Positions 20,393 to 29,597 of a stretch of DNA of 64,000 nucleotides are shown here, piece by piece. Numbering within the stretch: position 1 is the first letter of the stretch; each line of letters opens with the position of its first letter. The position numbers and the translations under genes were made by a program. This DNA comes from Paulinella micropora. Its lineage: Eukaryota > Cercozoa > Imbricatea > Euglyphida > Paulinellidae. Below the pieces are notes generated by a model. The model was not told where the DNA came from, did not search any database, and worked only from the letters and a program-made list of their open reading frames with translations. The DNA lies in contig WBZZ01004056.1 in assembly GCA_019918135.1 (NCBI GenBank), forward strand, positions 92,501 through 156,500. The letters are read 5' to 3'.

Positions 20393-23300
20393 ATGCCACA
20401 CGAAAAACCATTTTTTACGTATTATAACGAAATCAGACGCGAACATAAGTATTTGTTGGATGAAGCAGATGCTGATTGGACTGAACAAGTTAATGAAGGT
20501 GTCAATAATCAAGCCCGCGAAAGGCTTAGAGCGGATAGATTACTGGATGCTTCAACAAAAGGGGGTAATACTATGGAGGATTTGAAAGATAGAATTACCG
20601 CGTTGGACAATAAGCGAAGTATTTATGCGAACATGAACTACGACGAAATGAAGGCACACCTTCAAAATGACGGCATTGATATGAAAGAATTTGAAAGAAA
20701 ACATGGAACTGCCCCCATGAACGAACAAATGATTGAAATGCGAAAATTAGCAATGGCTACCGATAAATATGATATAGCGCACATAGAAGACAATAACCAG
20801 CAAATGAAGCGTGATATAGCGCAATTGGTAAAACAAGAATATAAAGAAGAAGCCTTAAAACGATTAACTGATAAGGGTTTAACGTATATGAAAAACAAAG
20901 GCAAAGCGGACAAAACTCGCGTAATACGAAGAGAGGATAGAGCGCAAGCGGAGCAGGAATATAAGGAATGGAAAGAAAACCGAGAAGAGTGGGAGAGAAA
21001 ACACCCAGATGATGCTTCAATAGAAGCAAAGATAGGCGACGAACACAAGATGCTCGTGCCACGAATAGGTGATGACCCCCGAAGTGTAGAAAGATTTGTT
21101 AATGCTATTATTAGAAGTATTCAAGAGATAATTATGAGCCCCAGACTTAATAGATTACTTAACCTTGCTACGGGTGTTGGGCGATATGGTGTGAGCAGGC
21201 TAGCGTGGGGGCGGATATTGAGATTAGTTGCCAACAATCCACAACTACGTGCGATGAATGTTGGATTACTTGGAAGAAGAAGAGCAGATGCTTTAAACAC
21301 CATTTTGCTAGCACTAGCGAGAAATGAAGCGCCAGAGGGTTTGCCTACGCCTAACCCCCGCCTGATCGCAGGCGGACAGCAAAGAATAGGTGATTATGTG
21401 TTGAAGGATATGTTGAGAAGATTAGGCTTACAGGTATCAACAATGATGGCATGGCAGACATTTAAAGCAGGTGTTGAAACCACTGCGAAGGTTGGTTTTG
21501 GCGCATTTCTATATCGCATATACATGACATGGTCTGCTCAACCAGATGCTCTCATTAAGTTGGAAGAAGAACGAATTCATACCGAGGGAAGTAATTATAA
21601 TGGCGGGGGCACACGAGTGGAAAGCCGTCTCCAATTAGAAGATGGAACTCGCGGTAAGTTTCCTTACATTCTACCAGCAGATGCTTTGGATTTAGTTGCT
21701 TTTGAACATGATTTATTGTATGCTACTGGTGATAAGAATGTCCAAGACTTTTCCGATAAACGATACTTTGAAAGAATTACCAATATGAGTGATTATCTAA
21801 CGAGTAATGGATTGGCTACGGCCGAAGTTGCCAAGAGTATTTTTGACAATTACAACTCAAGGTTTTCAAAAGCGGATATATCTAGAATGGCCTTGGAAGC
21901 ACAGGGGAGGGCACGTGGCGGAGTATCTTTTTGGGACGCAATGAAGTTTTGGAAAACTATCAAAACCACTCCTCCAGATGCGAAGTATAATGGATTTATA
22001 GGCGATGTAGATAAAACGTTAATGTCTATGATTGGTATCATGAAGAATGTGGGCAGTTTTGGTAAAGACACTAACTTTAGAGTAAATAAAATAGCCAATC
22101 CTGCTACATTCAGCAAACAATATGAAAACTTAGTAAATTCGTTTAATCAAATGGTGAAATCACAAGAAAAAGCGGATGGTGTGAAAGGATATTCTCTTAT
22201 CGCACCAGCAAATGAAACTACAATTAATAATTTTATAGAAAAAATAAATGCAAAAGATATTCCACCAAGTATAGAAAAAGATATAAATCTTAGTGTTGAA
22301 GTCCCGATCGCATACTCAGACAATATGGTAGTAGCAGATACTATCGGACTGGGCAATAACTTGCTCATACTTGATGATAAAGGTGCCCAAACGAGGCACT
22401 TAAAGGGATTTGTTAAATCGTTGAGAGAGAAAACTGGAAAGAAAATTAAACTTTCCAATTATGACGATCCAAAAGTTGGATGGGAAGAGGCCATTAAACA
22501 GGCACTAAATCAAGGTGCTAGTATGTCAGACGTAGCAGATGTAGATGATATTTTGGATAAGAGAATTTACGAAGAAGTGAGGGGTAAATTGACACCAGAA
22601 CAAATGAAGCAATTAGAAGAGTTAGAATTGAAGGATAGTCAAGTTGAAAAAACTAATCCACCGCAAGCAACGCCAGCCCCACCGCAAGCAACACCCGTAC
22701 CCGCACCACCGCAAGCAACACCCGTACCCGCACCCGCACCACCGCAAGCAACACCCGTACCCGCACCATTGCCAGTGCCACTAGTGCCAAGAACAGGCGG
22801 ATTTGTTGAAGAACCTGTTCAACCGCCACAGACTGATATAAAAAACGAAGAACAACCAAATGTTGCCAATGACCAAATGGTGGATAGCATGAGAAGTATT
22901 GATAAATTGGTTGATAAAATTATGGGAAAATCGCCCGCCGATGAAAGAGAAGACTTAATGGCACTTATCCGTTTTCTTATACCAAGTGATCAGAATGGAG
23001 GTATCGGCACTTCAAAAAATAATCCGCTTATTAAAGGCAACGAACAAAGACGCGATCGTATGCTGGCAACTAAAAATGATTTTGAATTGTTAGATAACAC
23101 AATCTACAACAACACAAACAACAATTTTATGCTTAATAGATACAATAGAGCCGTTATTCAACAACGAATGAGAGAGACACGAGAATTACCAAAAATGAAG
23201 CGCAAACTAACACGAAACTTCCCCGCTGAAATCCCGCGACAAGTTCAAACTCGTCCAGAAAGAAAGGATTTTAAACCGCTCGTCAATCCTCCAAGTAATT

Positions 23301-23416
23301 ATGCTTTTGGTAGTCCTTACACTACTTATTTCTATAATTATGCTTCACCACCCCAACCATTTGGTGCCGAATATGATAATTATAGATATAATCCAAACTA
23401 TTTTCAAAACCCATAA
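20393..23416 (+). CDS. Large virion protein with phospholipase A2-like motif and Pro-rich region
   Basis: 1007 aa. The first 200 residues are charged and helical. A Gly/Arg-containing segment follows, then a stretch resembling secreted/parvoviral phospholipase A2: a calcium-loop-like YNGGGT (402-407) and, about 30 residues on, LDLVAFEHDLLYA with the catalytic-type His-Asp pair at H439-D440. Distal to this are a helical domain, PPQATP/PVPAP repeats (about residues 757-800), LVPRTGGFVEEP and an aromatic-rich C-terminus (SNYAFGSPYTTYFYNYA). In parvoviruses this enzyme breaches the endosome; a similar entry role is inference. The gene precedes the packaging ATPase. A second copy, with different Pro repeats, runs off the window at 63123. 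Confidence 0.7.
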   Translation: MPHEKPFFTYYNEIRREHKYLLDEADADWTEQVNEGVNNQARERLRADRLLDASTKGGNTMEDLKDRITALDNKRSIYANMNYDEMKAHLQNDGIDMKEFERKHGTAPMNEQMIEMRKLAMATDKYDIAHIEDNNQQMKRDIAQLVKQEYKEEALKRLTDKGLTYMKNKGKADKTRVIRREDRAQAEQEYKEWKENREEWERKHPDDASIEAKIGDEHKMLVPRIGDDPRSVERFVNAIIRSIQEIIMSPRLNRLLNLATGVGRYGVSRLAWGRILRLVANNPQLRAMNVGLLGRRRADALNTILLALARNEAPEGLPTPNPRLIAGGQQRIGDYVLKDMLRRLGLQVSTMMAWQTFKAGVETTAKVGFGAFLYRIYMTWSAQPDALIKLEEERIHTEGSNYNGGGTRVESRLQLEDGTRGKFPYILPADALDLVAFEHDLLYATGDKNVQDFSDKRYFERITNMSDYLTSNGLATAEVAKSIFDNYNSRFSKADISRMALEAQGRARGGVSFWDAMKFWKTIKTTPPDAKYNGFIGDVDKTLMSMIGIMKNVGSFGKDTNFRVNKIANPATFSKQYENLVNSFNQMVKSQEKADGVKGYSLIAPANETTINNFIEKINAKDIPPSIEKDINLSVEVPIAYSDNMVVADTIGLGNNLLILDDKGAQTRHLKGFVKSLREKTGKKIKLSNYDDPKVGWEEAIKQALNQGASMSDVADVDDILDKRIYEEVRGKLTPEQMKQLEELELKDSQVEKTNPPQATPAPPQATPVPAPPQATPVPAPAPPQATPVPAPLPVPLVPRTGGFVEEPVQPPQTDIKNEEQPNVANDQMVDSMRSIDKLVDKIMGKSPADEREDLMALIRFLIPSDQNGGIGTSKNNPLIKGNEQRRDRMLATKNDFELLDNTIYNNTNNNFMLNRYNRAVIQQRMRETRELPKMKRKLTRNFPAEIPRQVQTRPERKDFKPLVNPPSNYAFGSPYTTYFYNYASPPQPFGAEYDNYRYNPNYFQNP

Positions 23417-23424
23417 TATAAGAA

Positions 23425-23449
23425 AGGTTAATTTAAATTAAATCAACTT
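23425..23449. promoter_or_regulatory. AT-rich 25-bp palindrome before ATPase gene
   Basis: Near-palindrome of the AAGTTGATTTA type (arms about 11 bp, 3-nt centre), two to three bases from the ATPase start codon. Related copies precede other genes at 44070-44094, 48380-48404 and 57236-57260. Confidence 0.5.
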
Positions 23450-23452
23450 TAG

Positions 23453-24355
23453 ATGCCTAAATCCATACGTAAAGGATTAATAGCAAACAAGTTGCCACGA
23501 AAAACACTTTTGAAGCAAAATCTGGAGAAGACCAATATAGAAAAAGCACACGAGGAATTTACTATTGACAGGCCAGTAATAACAGAGTTAGATAGCAAAA
23601 AACCGCCCAAATTTCACAATGACTTGGAAATACAACCAATTAAAACACAAAGAGATAGCGTTGAATTGCTCCCTATTCAAAAAGAAGGAATATTACCAGC
23701 AATGGGCACGATGGTTATATGCGCCAGCACTGGCGGGGGTAAATCAGTTATGATTTGTAATCTACTCGCAAAAAAGAACATGTTGAAAGGTTTTTATGAT
23801 AGAATAGTCGTATTTTGCTTAAGCACGTGCCCGATTTTAGAAGACACTCTCAAGTTAAAAAAAGAAGACATAATCAAAGAAGACCGCCCAGAACTAATGC
23901 GCGAAATATTGACTAAACAGAAAGAACTGATTAAGACGAAAGGCTTTAAGAAAGCACCAAAAATATTATTGTTATTGGATGACATCGCACAAAGTAAGAC
24001 TTTTCTTAAGTCAGAAGTGCTCACAGAGTTGTTTTTCGCTTCAACACACGCCAAAGTATCCGTGTGGGTCGCAACTCAAAGTTATACACAACTTCCGCGA
24101 CGAGTAAGAATTAACTGCCATTGGATGATTATTTTTAACGGAGTGAGGCGGAGCGAACTTGACAGACTGGCAGATGAATATGAAAGCCCGTTTCTAACAA
24201 AAAAAGAATTTTACAATATGGTTAAGTATGCTACGGCAGAACCTTATTCATTTCTGGCAATCAATAACACCGTCAGCGATAGAACAGCCCAATTTAGAAA
24301 GAATTTCTCCACAATATTACGACTAAACAAGGACAGAGATATGACCAATTTATGA
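23453..24355 (+). CDS. A32-type genome-packaging ATPase (unit 2)
   Basis: 300 aa. Walker A ASTGGGKS (A91-S98), Walker B KILLLLDDIA (D176, D177), then VWVATQSYTQLPRR as the following conserved strand and sensor region. This is the FtsK/HerA-related packaging ATPase found in Polintons, Polinton-like viruses and large DNA viruses, which pumps DNA into the capsid. The basic N-terminus (MPKSIRKGLIANKLPRK) is also present in unit 4 but replaced in the unit 3 copy. It lies directly before two small virion genes and MCP, the usual morphogenesis block. Confidence 0.9.
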   Translation: MPKSIRKGLIANKLPRKTLLKQNLEKTNIEKAHEEFTIDRPVITELDSKKPPKFHNDLEIQPIKTQRDSVELLPIQKEGILPAMGTMVICASTGGGKSVMICNLLAKKNMLKGFYDRIVVFCLSTCPILEDTLKLKKEDIIKEDRPELMREILTKQKELIKTKGFKKAPKILLLLDDIAQSKTFLKSEVLTELFFASTHAKVSVWVATQSYTQLPRRVRINCHWMIIFNGVRRSELDRLADEYESPFLTKKEFYNMVKYATAEPYSFLAINNTVSDRTAQFRKNFSTILRLNKDRDMTNL

Positions 24356-24370
24356 TTGAATTCAATCATA
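24351..24370. terminator. 20-bp perfect palindrome over the ATPase stop codon
   Basis: TATGATTGAATTCAATCATA is its own reverse complement and contains the TGA stop of the ATPase. It is followed by ACTAATTTATAAACTAATTC repeats and T runs. The same element is present at 43398-43417 after the unit 3 ATPase. It is probably a 3'-end or transcription signal. Confidence 0.5.
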
Positions 24371-24449
24371 AACTAATTTATAAACTAATTCAATAAAAAA
24401 GTTTTTTTGTTTCATAATAATATAATAATATCTATCATATATAATAGAT

Positions 24450-25058
24450 ATGTCAGCACAGAAACTATATGCGACCCCTTATCATCAAGCAATGTCAATT
24501 TGGTATAAAGAAAATGGACAAGGCAAACTCACAACAATTCGTAAGGGAACACCCGAACATGTGGCAATCAAAAAAATAGAAGAAGATATCAAGAGTGGTA
24601 AGATTAAAAGTCTAATCCGTCCAAAAGCACCTAGGGTAAAGAAAACACTTAACGAACCTATTGCCAGCGGACAACCTGACCAAATGCCAAATGAAGCATT
24701 GAAAAGAAAAGCACCAGACATAGCATCGGCGAATAATTCACCTCCCGAACCAAATGCCAAACCTGTTGAAATGTCTCCAGCGCCTAAGGTTGAACATTCT
24801 TTGCCGAAGTCCGTCAATCCAACTCCTGTTTCTGTGCCAAAACAAACTACTACAACACCAGCAAGTAAAATAGAAGCGATAGAAGATGCTTCTAAAGAGA
24901 CACCGCCACCAGAAAAAATAAAAAAACCTAAAAAACCAGCACAAGTATCAGATAATAACACTATTAATCAAGCCATGGCTGATTTAATGAAAATAAAAGA
25001 GGAGAGAATTACACACAAGAATTTACAAATTATGAAAAAAGTAATTAGAGGAGAATAA
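24450..25058 (+). CDS. Conserved basic virion-associated protein, IRKG family (unit 2)
   Basis: 202 aa. The conserved N-terminal 55 residues (YATPYHQAMSIWYKENG, TIRKGTPEHVAIKKIEEDI) are basic and helical; a Pro/Ala/Thr-rich linker follows, then a helical C-terminal stretch (QAMADLMKIKEERITHKNLQ). Homologues sit in the same place in unit 3 (43474) and unit 4 (61592); the linkers vary and the ends are conserved, as in a scaffold or DNA-condensing capsid protein. The family is not recognised. A TATATAATAG element precedes it. Confidence 0.65.
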   Translation: MSAQKLYATPYHQAMSIWYKENGQGKLTTIRKGTPEHVAIKKIEEDIKSGKIKSLIRPKAPRVKKTLNEPIASGQPDQMPNEALKRKAPDIASANNSPPEPNAKPVEMSPAPKVEHSLPKSVNPTPVSVPKQTTTTPASKIEAIEDASKETPPPEKIKKPKKPAQVSDNNTINQAMADLMKIKEERITHKNLQIMKKVIRGE

Positions 25059-25081
25059 AATAATTATTATTTATATATACG

Positions 25082-25480
25082 ATGATTAAAAACTCAAGTG
25101 TTTCTATGCGATTGTCAAATGGATTTATTGACAAGATGAATGAAGCAAACCGACCTAAAAGTGATGGATTTCAATTAAATCAGTTTGAATTGTGGAGTAG
25201 CAATGGCGCCCCGTTAGTTAATCAGCCACTGACAGAATTTGGCGATTTAGTCCCACACAAATCTTCTACTATTCAAAACACATTAACAGACATTTCTGAT
25301 AAGAAAGGAAATGCGGATGTGGTTGATTTAGACACTGCCGTTAGCAGTCTGGCTTATTTGAAGAAAGCAGTTGAAAATGCTGATGCGAGAGAATTTCAAT
25401 TAACCTCCCCGCAAGATGCAAGACTTGACAATATACAGAAATCAGTTGATATTATTAGACAATCCGTTTCAGGTGAATAA
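25082..25480 (+). CDS. Conserved small protein preceding MCP (unit 2)
   Basis: 132 aa. A conserved core FQLNQFELWSSNGAPLVNQP is followed by a helical C-terminus with SSLAYLKKAVENA and LTSPQDARLDNIQKSVD. Strong homologues occur at 44106 and 61149 in the same position, 75-110 bp before the MCP start. The gene order is conserved between IRKG-family protein and capsid, so a minor virion or assembly role is likely. I recognise no named family. Confidence 0.65.
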   Translation: MIKNSSVSMRLSNGFIDKMNEANRPKSDGFQLNQFELWSSNGAPLVNQPLTEFGDLVPHKSSTIQNTLTDISDKKGNADVVDLDTAVSSLAYLKKAVENADAREFQLTSPQDARLDNIQKSVDIIRQSVSGE

Positions 25481-25554
25481 TTATTTATTTTTAAATTCTA
25501 TATTTTTAATTAGTATAATAAGCAGTGTAAAAACTACAACCACAACAACAAAAA

Positions 25555-25683
25555 ATGGAGGGAAAGGATAGTAAAAACACGGAGGAGTTGATGACTCTCA
25601 ACGGTATGAGTTGCCAGCAAATCTAGCACTCACTGAGCAGGGGAGTATCTTTAAGAAGAACTTCGCCGACCAGCAGACTTATA
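25555..25683 (+). pseudogene. Major capsid protein, 5' fragment (unit 2)
   Basis: The first 129 bases match the start of the MCP gene at 44580 (GKDSKNTEELMTL... LTEQGSIFKKNFADQQTY). A 7-base deletion after 'ctcaac' shifts the frame, and the homology ends abruptly at CAGACTTAT. Beyond this the sequence belongs to a different element in reverse orientation. The capsid double jelly-roll is entirely absent, so unit 2 cannot make this protein by itself. Confidence 0.85.
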
Positions 25684-27193
25684 TTACCAGTTCGTCGGTT
25701 TATAGAGGGCTAGCGGGTCGTATATCTCTATACTTCTATCGCCATCTAAAGAGCAGTAAACGGCAATCCAATGAGACCCCGCTTGTTTGTGATTATCCAA
25801 ATTCATAATAAATCCGTATCGTTTTCTTTTTTCTGGATTTAGTTTGTAGATTTCATCACTGGCTATCGCTCCGAGATACCATCCATATTTTTTCATTATA
25901 TCATCTATTTCATTAGTCATTAATCCCCGCCCCTCACCCTCTTGCTGAGGCTCCTCTGTCTGTGGTTGCTCTTGCTCGGGCTCTGGCTGTTGCTCCGCAG
26001 AACTTGTGCTCGTGGGTGGTGCTACATCTGTCGGTTGTGTCTCCTTATCTCCAACATGTAAATCTCCGACACGTCGGAGATAGGGATTTACTGGTTGTGG
26101 ATTTGTCATTTCTAATATAAGTTGTTTAGCATCTGGAGAATTTTCAAAATGGGGTGGGTCTATTGGCGATAGAGTGCTATTTACAGGAGTTTTTTTTTTC
26201 TTCATTCTTTTTGCTTTCATTTTTAGCAATCATTTCTGTTGTAAATTGTTCTAGTTTATCCCATCCATCTTCTGCCGATAATATGTTTTCAGTGATTTTT
26301 TGTGTGTATAACCATCTCTTTAAACTAGTGGCGTAGTCGTTTGAACCTTTGTTTTTTATTATAGGGATATTAATGCCTGCTTTTTTAAGGTGATTTATTA
26401 TTGTATTATTTTTCATTTTTTTGACACGTTTTTTTCTCGTTTTCTCGGAGAACATTTCATCAATAATTCTTCGTCTTTTTTCTTCTTTCAAATCTTTTTC
26501 TTGTTTATTTACTTTGTCAGTTATATCAGTTATTTTTGGGGAAGATGTAGTTGCGGTTTTCTTTGGTTTATTTGTAGTTGAAGGGGGATTAGGGTTCGCT
26601 ATAATAGGCTGTGCAACTGGAGCAGTCAATAATCCCTGTCTATGTCGTTGTTCTGCCTGTAGTTCCTGAATAAGTCGTTGTTCCTTTTTCTGTTCCCTAG
26701 ATTTTTCTTCCTGTCTTTCCTTAATCTCCGCAAGTTGTTTTTTATGTTCCCTATCCATTGTTTCTTTTAGTTCCTTAGCATCGGCTTGGATTTTTCTTTC
26801 TAGCCTCTTCTTCTCCTCTTCTAAATCCTCCCTTTTCTTCTTTTCCTTTTCTTCCTCGTCATGTATTAAATCATATTTCTTTTGTAAGTTGCTTTGTATC
26901 TGGTTTCGGTTCTCGTGTTCAAGACGATTGAAATCAGATTTGATTATTTTTTCTCTTGGTTTGCGGCTAGCCCTTTGAGACTTTGGTTTGCTAATATATT
27001 TCATAAAAAGTTTAACGATTTGTAATGTGCTTAAATCATTTGTTTTCTTACCAAAATTAAGATAATATTTTTTACCCTTCTGGATAATATATGGCCTCCC
27101 GCTCTTATTTCTATAAACTCGTGGTGGACGGACTTTTGCCCTTTTCACATTCTTAGTCTTTGATATTTTAGAATTACGCTCCATGCTTCGCAT
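25684..27193 (-). pseudogene. Coiled-coil protein fused to adenain-like protease, truncated (Polinton-type element)
   Basis: The long frame 26177-27193 (338 aa) has a basic N-terminus (KVRPPRVYRNKSGRPY) and a long Glu/Lys coiled coil. It runs into an A10 homopolymer near 26195; in the neighbouring frame the reading continues as KTPVNSTLSP...HWIAVYCSLDGDRS and IEIYDP. The latter is the His-containing core of an adenovirus-type (C5) cysteine protease, with His in HW and Asp/Glu in the next strand. The C-terminal part with the catalytic Cys and Gln is missing, cut at the junction with the MCP fragment. Polintons use such proteases to mature capsids. The N-terminal fusion may be real, interrupted only by the homopolymer. 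Confidence 0.7.
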
Positions 27194-27250
27194 TCCCGCT
27201 TATTCTAAAACATCTATTTTTTGTTTTAAGAAAAAATAAATCGGTTTTAC

Positions 27251-27309
27251 GATGTTTATGAGCAAGCGAAAATGAGCATAGCGAATGAAAGCGATGCTCA
27301 TAAATATCA
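27251..27309. terminator. GATGTTT...AAATATCA hairpin, copy 1
   Basis: A stem TTTATGAGCA/TGCTCATAAA lies within conserved outer GATG...ATATCA, at the 3' end of the basic peptide gene (its TGA stop lies inside the element). Two further copies are at 27709-27767 (same stem) and 33537-33600 (a different stem, TTTGACAAT/ATTGTCAAA). The conserved frame with compensating stems points to a structured signal such as an RNA 3' end. Confidence 0.55.
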
Positions 27310-27618
27310 ACGGAACTTTACAGCACCTCCTCGTTGCTTACCATACCCAAGTTTTGCGGCAGTAGCACTAACACTACCCGCGTAAGGCACCCCAACACTA
27401 CTCAATGCCCCCGCAGTCCTAGAGATTACCTTATTATCGCGAAGAAATTTATTAACAGCCAAGGCAGTTTTTCCGACCTTTGCCCAGTTAATCTTTCCTC
27501 CCTTTTGACCACATCCCTTCTTCTTAGTTTTCTTTTTTCCTCCCTTCTGTGGCATTGATGGATTGTATCCGATGTTATATCCTGATGGTTGTGAAATTAT
27601 CACTGGTGATACTGGCAT
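27307..27618 (-). CDS. Basic capsid peptide, pX/mu-like (Polinton-type element)
   Basis: 103 aa. Lys/Gly-rich first half (GGKKKTKKKGCGQKGGK), then a helical amphipathic segment AVNKFLRDNKVISRTAGAL and a Gly-rich basic tail (AAKLGYGKQRGGAVKFR). This combination resembles the small DNA-binding or membrane-active core peptides (adenovirus pX/mu type) annotated in Polintons and other small capsid-bearing viruses. It sits between ATPase and protease genes, consistent with a virion core role. The assignment is by pattern only. Confidence 0.55.
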   Translation of the reverse strand: MPVSPVIISQPSGYNIGYNPSMPQKGGKKKTKKKGCGQKGGKINWAKVGKTALAVNKFLRDNKVISRTAGALSSVGVPYAGSVSATAAKLGYGKQRGGAVKFR

Positions 27619-27657
27619 ATATAATACAGAAAAATAATTAATTATTGATATTTAAAA

Positions 27658-27690
27658 TTCCGCACTTTCGTCTTCGACTTTCGTGCGGTT
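27658..27690. other. Short CCGCAC/GTGCGG stem in intergenic DNA
   Basis: CCGCAC and GTGCGG enclose CTTTCGTCTTCG-type sequence, between the basic peptide start and hairpin copy 2. It is probably part of the same 3'-end signal family. Confidence 0.3.
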
Positions 27691-27708
27691 TTTAAACATC
27701 GTTTTTTC

Positions 27709-27767
27709 GATGTTTATGAGCAAGCGAAAATGAGCGAAGCGAATGAAAGCGATGCTCATAAATATCA
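27709..27767. terminator. GATGTTT...AAATATCA hairpin, copy 2
   Basis: Differs from copy 1 by two bases in the loop. It abuts the stop codon of the A32-type ATPase gene, immediately downstream in transcription direction. Confidence 0.55.
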
Positions 27768-28583
27768 TTACTTAAGACGATAAGCAAAGTTTTTGCGTAA
27801 TTCATCATCAACACTTGAAACATAAAGAAAATTAAATCTCTCCTTTGTTGCTTCGTGATACTTTTGAAGAAAGTAATCAAAATCAAAAGATAAGTCTAAG
27901 TGTTTATACACGAGTTCCATTTTGTCCTGAGATTGGGCTGGAAAGATTAATAAATAATCTAACTGCTTTATGGCTTCTGGCCGTAGGTCGTTCAAATACT
28001 GACTAGACATAATCACCTTACTTTTATAGTGTCTGTTCTTTTTTAACAAATCACTCACTGACTTGTCTCTCAATCCGCTACCTAAATCGTCCAAAACAAA
28101 AACAACCTCTGGCGAAATATACTTACTTGGTCTTTCTTTCGGTGCCTCCTTTATCTGTTTCTTTTCTTTTCCAAAGTATAAAAATTGTGGTTTCTCTATT
28201 TCCTCTTTGTCTTGTTTTACTTCTCCTTCTTGCTCTTCGTCTGGTTTATTCAGTTTGTCCAACTCGTAATCAATAATATTCACACCATCCGATTTAAGAA
28301 AGGTATATACCGCCATTGGGTTTCCCCTGTTCTTAAAGTGCTTTACCATTGCTTTATAAATGTAGTCCTTGTGAATTGTTGAAGCGATAATAACAATACT
28401 GGTTTTTCTGTCTGTTGTCCGTTTCAGTATTTCAAAGAGTACTGTTGTTTTCCCGCTCTTCTTTCTAGCAAGTAGAAATATGTTGGCATACGGCTCATTA
28501 AATAATTTATAACCTTTTGCTTTTTTATCTCCGTTTCCATCCTGCTTCACAGGTTTCACCTTGACATTGTTTATTTTCTCCAT
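27768..28583 (-). CDS. A32-type packaging ATPase, second lineage (Polinton-type element)
   Basis: 271 aa from the Met after a TATAGG-containing promoter (MEKINNVKVKP). An upstream Met would overlap the preceding gene and is not preferred. Walker A is ARKKSGKTT (A39-T47), Walker B VVFVLDDLG, followed by KVIMSSQYLNDLRPEA. It has an Asp/Glu/Lys-rich insertion between A and B. It is only distantly similar to the ATPase at 23453, so the window holds packaging engines of two virus lineages. Its neighbours, basic peptide and protease, form a Polinton morphogenesis block. Confidence 0.85.
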   Translation of the reverse strand: MEKINNVKVKPVKQDGNGDKKAKGYKLFNEPYANIFLLARKKSGKTTVLFEILKRTTDRKTSIVIIASTIHKDYIYKAMVKHFKNRGNPMAVYTFLKSDGVNIIDYELDKLNKPDEEQEGEVKQDKEEIEKPQFLYFGKEKKQIKEAPKERPSKYISPEVVFVLDDLGSGLRDKSVSDLLKKNRHYKSKVIMSSQYLNDLRPEAIKQLDYLLIFPAQSQDKMELVYKHLDLSFDFDYFLQKYHEATKERFNFLYVSSVDDELRKNFAYRLK

Positions 28584-28591
28584 CCTATATT

Positions 28592-28990
28592 CTACCCTAC
28601 GAATTCCAAACACACAACAATTCGCCCCGCTAAATTTCCTGTGTCAATATTTCCGCTGTCAGTTTCAAGGATTTTAAATGTATATTGGCCGTCAGTCCAT
28701 CCTACAACACCCAAATTATAACCGAGATTTGAAATGTTTGCTATATTACTATCCGCGAATGTTCCAATAATTCCAATTCTATCCATGTAAAGAATTCTGG
28801 TTTTCGTCTCTGTCTGGTCGTTCATATAGTGGATAAACTTAACATTCATTTTGGTGGGTGTGAATGACATTTGGATATTCTTATTAAATGTTTTGCTTCC
28901 TCCCGCAAAATCATTGCTCAGAAAAATAATCTTTTGGTATTTATAGTCAGTCATGGTTATATTACTACTCATAAACTTTTTAATAATCAA
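28592..28990 (-). CDS. Unknown protein, possible virion component
   Basis: 132 aa from the longest frame. MSSNITMTDYKYQK or the following MTDYKYQK may be the true start. Beta-rich sequence with NKNIQMSFTPTKMNVKF and TDGQYTFKILETDSG. No motif is recognised. It ends 8 bases before the ATPase start and overlaps the start of the divergent Cys-rich gene by up to 38 bases. It could be a minor capsid or cement protein. Confidence 0.5.
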   Translation of the reverse strand: MIIKKFMSSNITMTDYKYQKIIFLSNDFAGGSKTFNKNIQMSFTPTKMNVKFIHYMNDQTETKTRILYMDRIGIIGTFADSNIANISNLGYNLGVVGWTDGQYTFKILETDSGNIDTGNLAGRIVVCLEFVG

Positions 28991-29237
28991 AATATTTTCG
29001 CGGACTGCCTGCGACTTTTACTCACGGATAAGTGAAAAAAAGAATATAAGTTGTGTTTATTGTATCCAGAGCGGGATTAACTCAAAAATCAAATGTATTT
29101 ACAAACCAATGTCAGATTGGTGTATAAGTTTTGATGAAGCCCTGCCTTTAATGTGCGATATGTTGAATTCTAATGAAAATTCAACATTGGATAATAGATG
29201 GTATATGACACATATATACAAATGCTCATTTCTTTGA
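28953..29237 (+). CDS. Cys-rich secreted or membrane protein (Polinton-type element)
   Basis: 94 aa. Hydrophobic N-terminus MVILLLINFLIIKIF resembling a signal or anchor, then SRTACDFYSRISEKK and the same Cys spacing as the C-terminal domain at 19889-20368 (CVYC, KCIY, WCISFDEALPLMC, YKC). The cytoplasmic part found in the homologue is missing. It converges on the two-TM membrane gene with a 12-base overlap, as part of the fibre cassette. Confidence 0.6.
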   Translation: MVILLLINFLIIKIFSRTACDFYSRISEKKNISCVYCIQSGINSKIKCIYKPMSDWCISFDEALPLMCDMLNSNENSTLDNRWYMTHIYKCSFL

Positions 29238-29597
29238 AGAAGGCGATGGAAGGCAAATCCCAATCAAAAGTGTTAAAATACCGACATAAGTATTAGCAAC
29301 CTCACAAGGTATGTTCTTTTCAGATAGCCTTACGATACAAAGGGTTATAATGGAGATAATGATACCCATTTGAAATAAGTATTTAATAAGTCGGCTGTCT
29401 GTCGGTCTGTTTTTCATACAACAGCACGACCAGTTATCTTCCAATTCATGCTCTACTTTTTTTTCCTCAGTCTTTAGTTCTACTTCAAGAACACGGGATT
29501 TTAACTCGGGAGTTAGTTCCCTATCTCGGACATGTCCGAGATTATCCATATCCATAATAGGTGGGGGTCTGTGAAGTCTGGTTGTATTATTAGCCAT
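29226..29597 (-). CDS. Small membrane protein (Polinton-type element)
   Basis: 123 aa, homologue of the protein at 18924: TTRLHRPPPIMDMD, ELTPELKSRVLEVELK, CCC cluster, then two hydrophobic stretches (FQMGIIISIITLCIV; TYVGILTLLIGICL). It contains LGHVRDRE near residue 20, a phrase also present in the adjoining fibre's coiled coil; at DNA level the fragment CTCGGACATGTCCGAG is a palindrome present in both. It starts inside the end of the fibre gene, as in unit 2. Confidence 0.7.
   Translation of the reverse strand: MANNTTRLHRPPPIMDMDNLGHVRDRELTPELKSRVLEVELKTEEKKVEHELEDNWSCCCMKNRPTDSRLIKYLFQMGIIISIITLCIVRLSEKNIPCEVANTYVGILTLLIGICLPSPSSKK

Noticed and set aside
22653-22859. Reverse Val/Leu/Arg-rich frame
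   Set aside because: Antisense of the proline repeat in the large virion protein.
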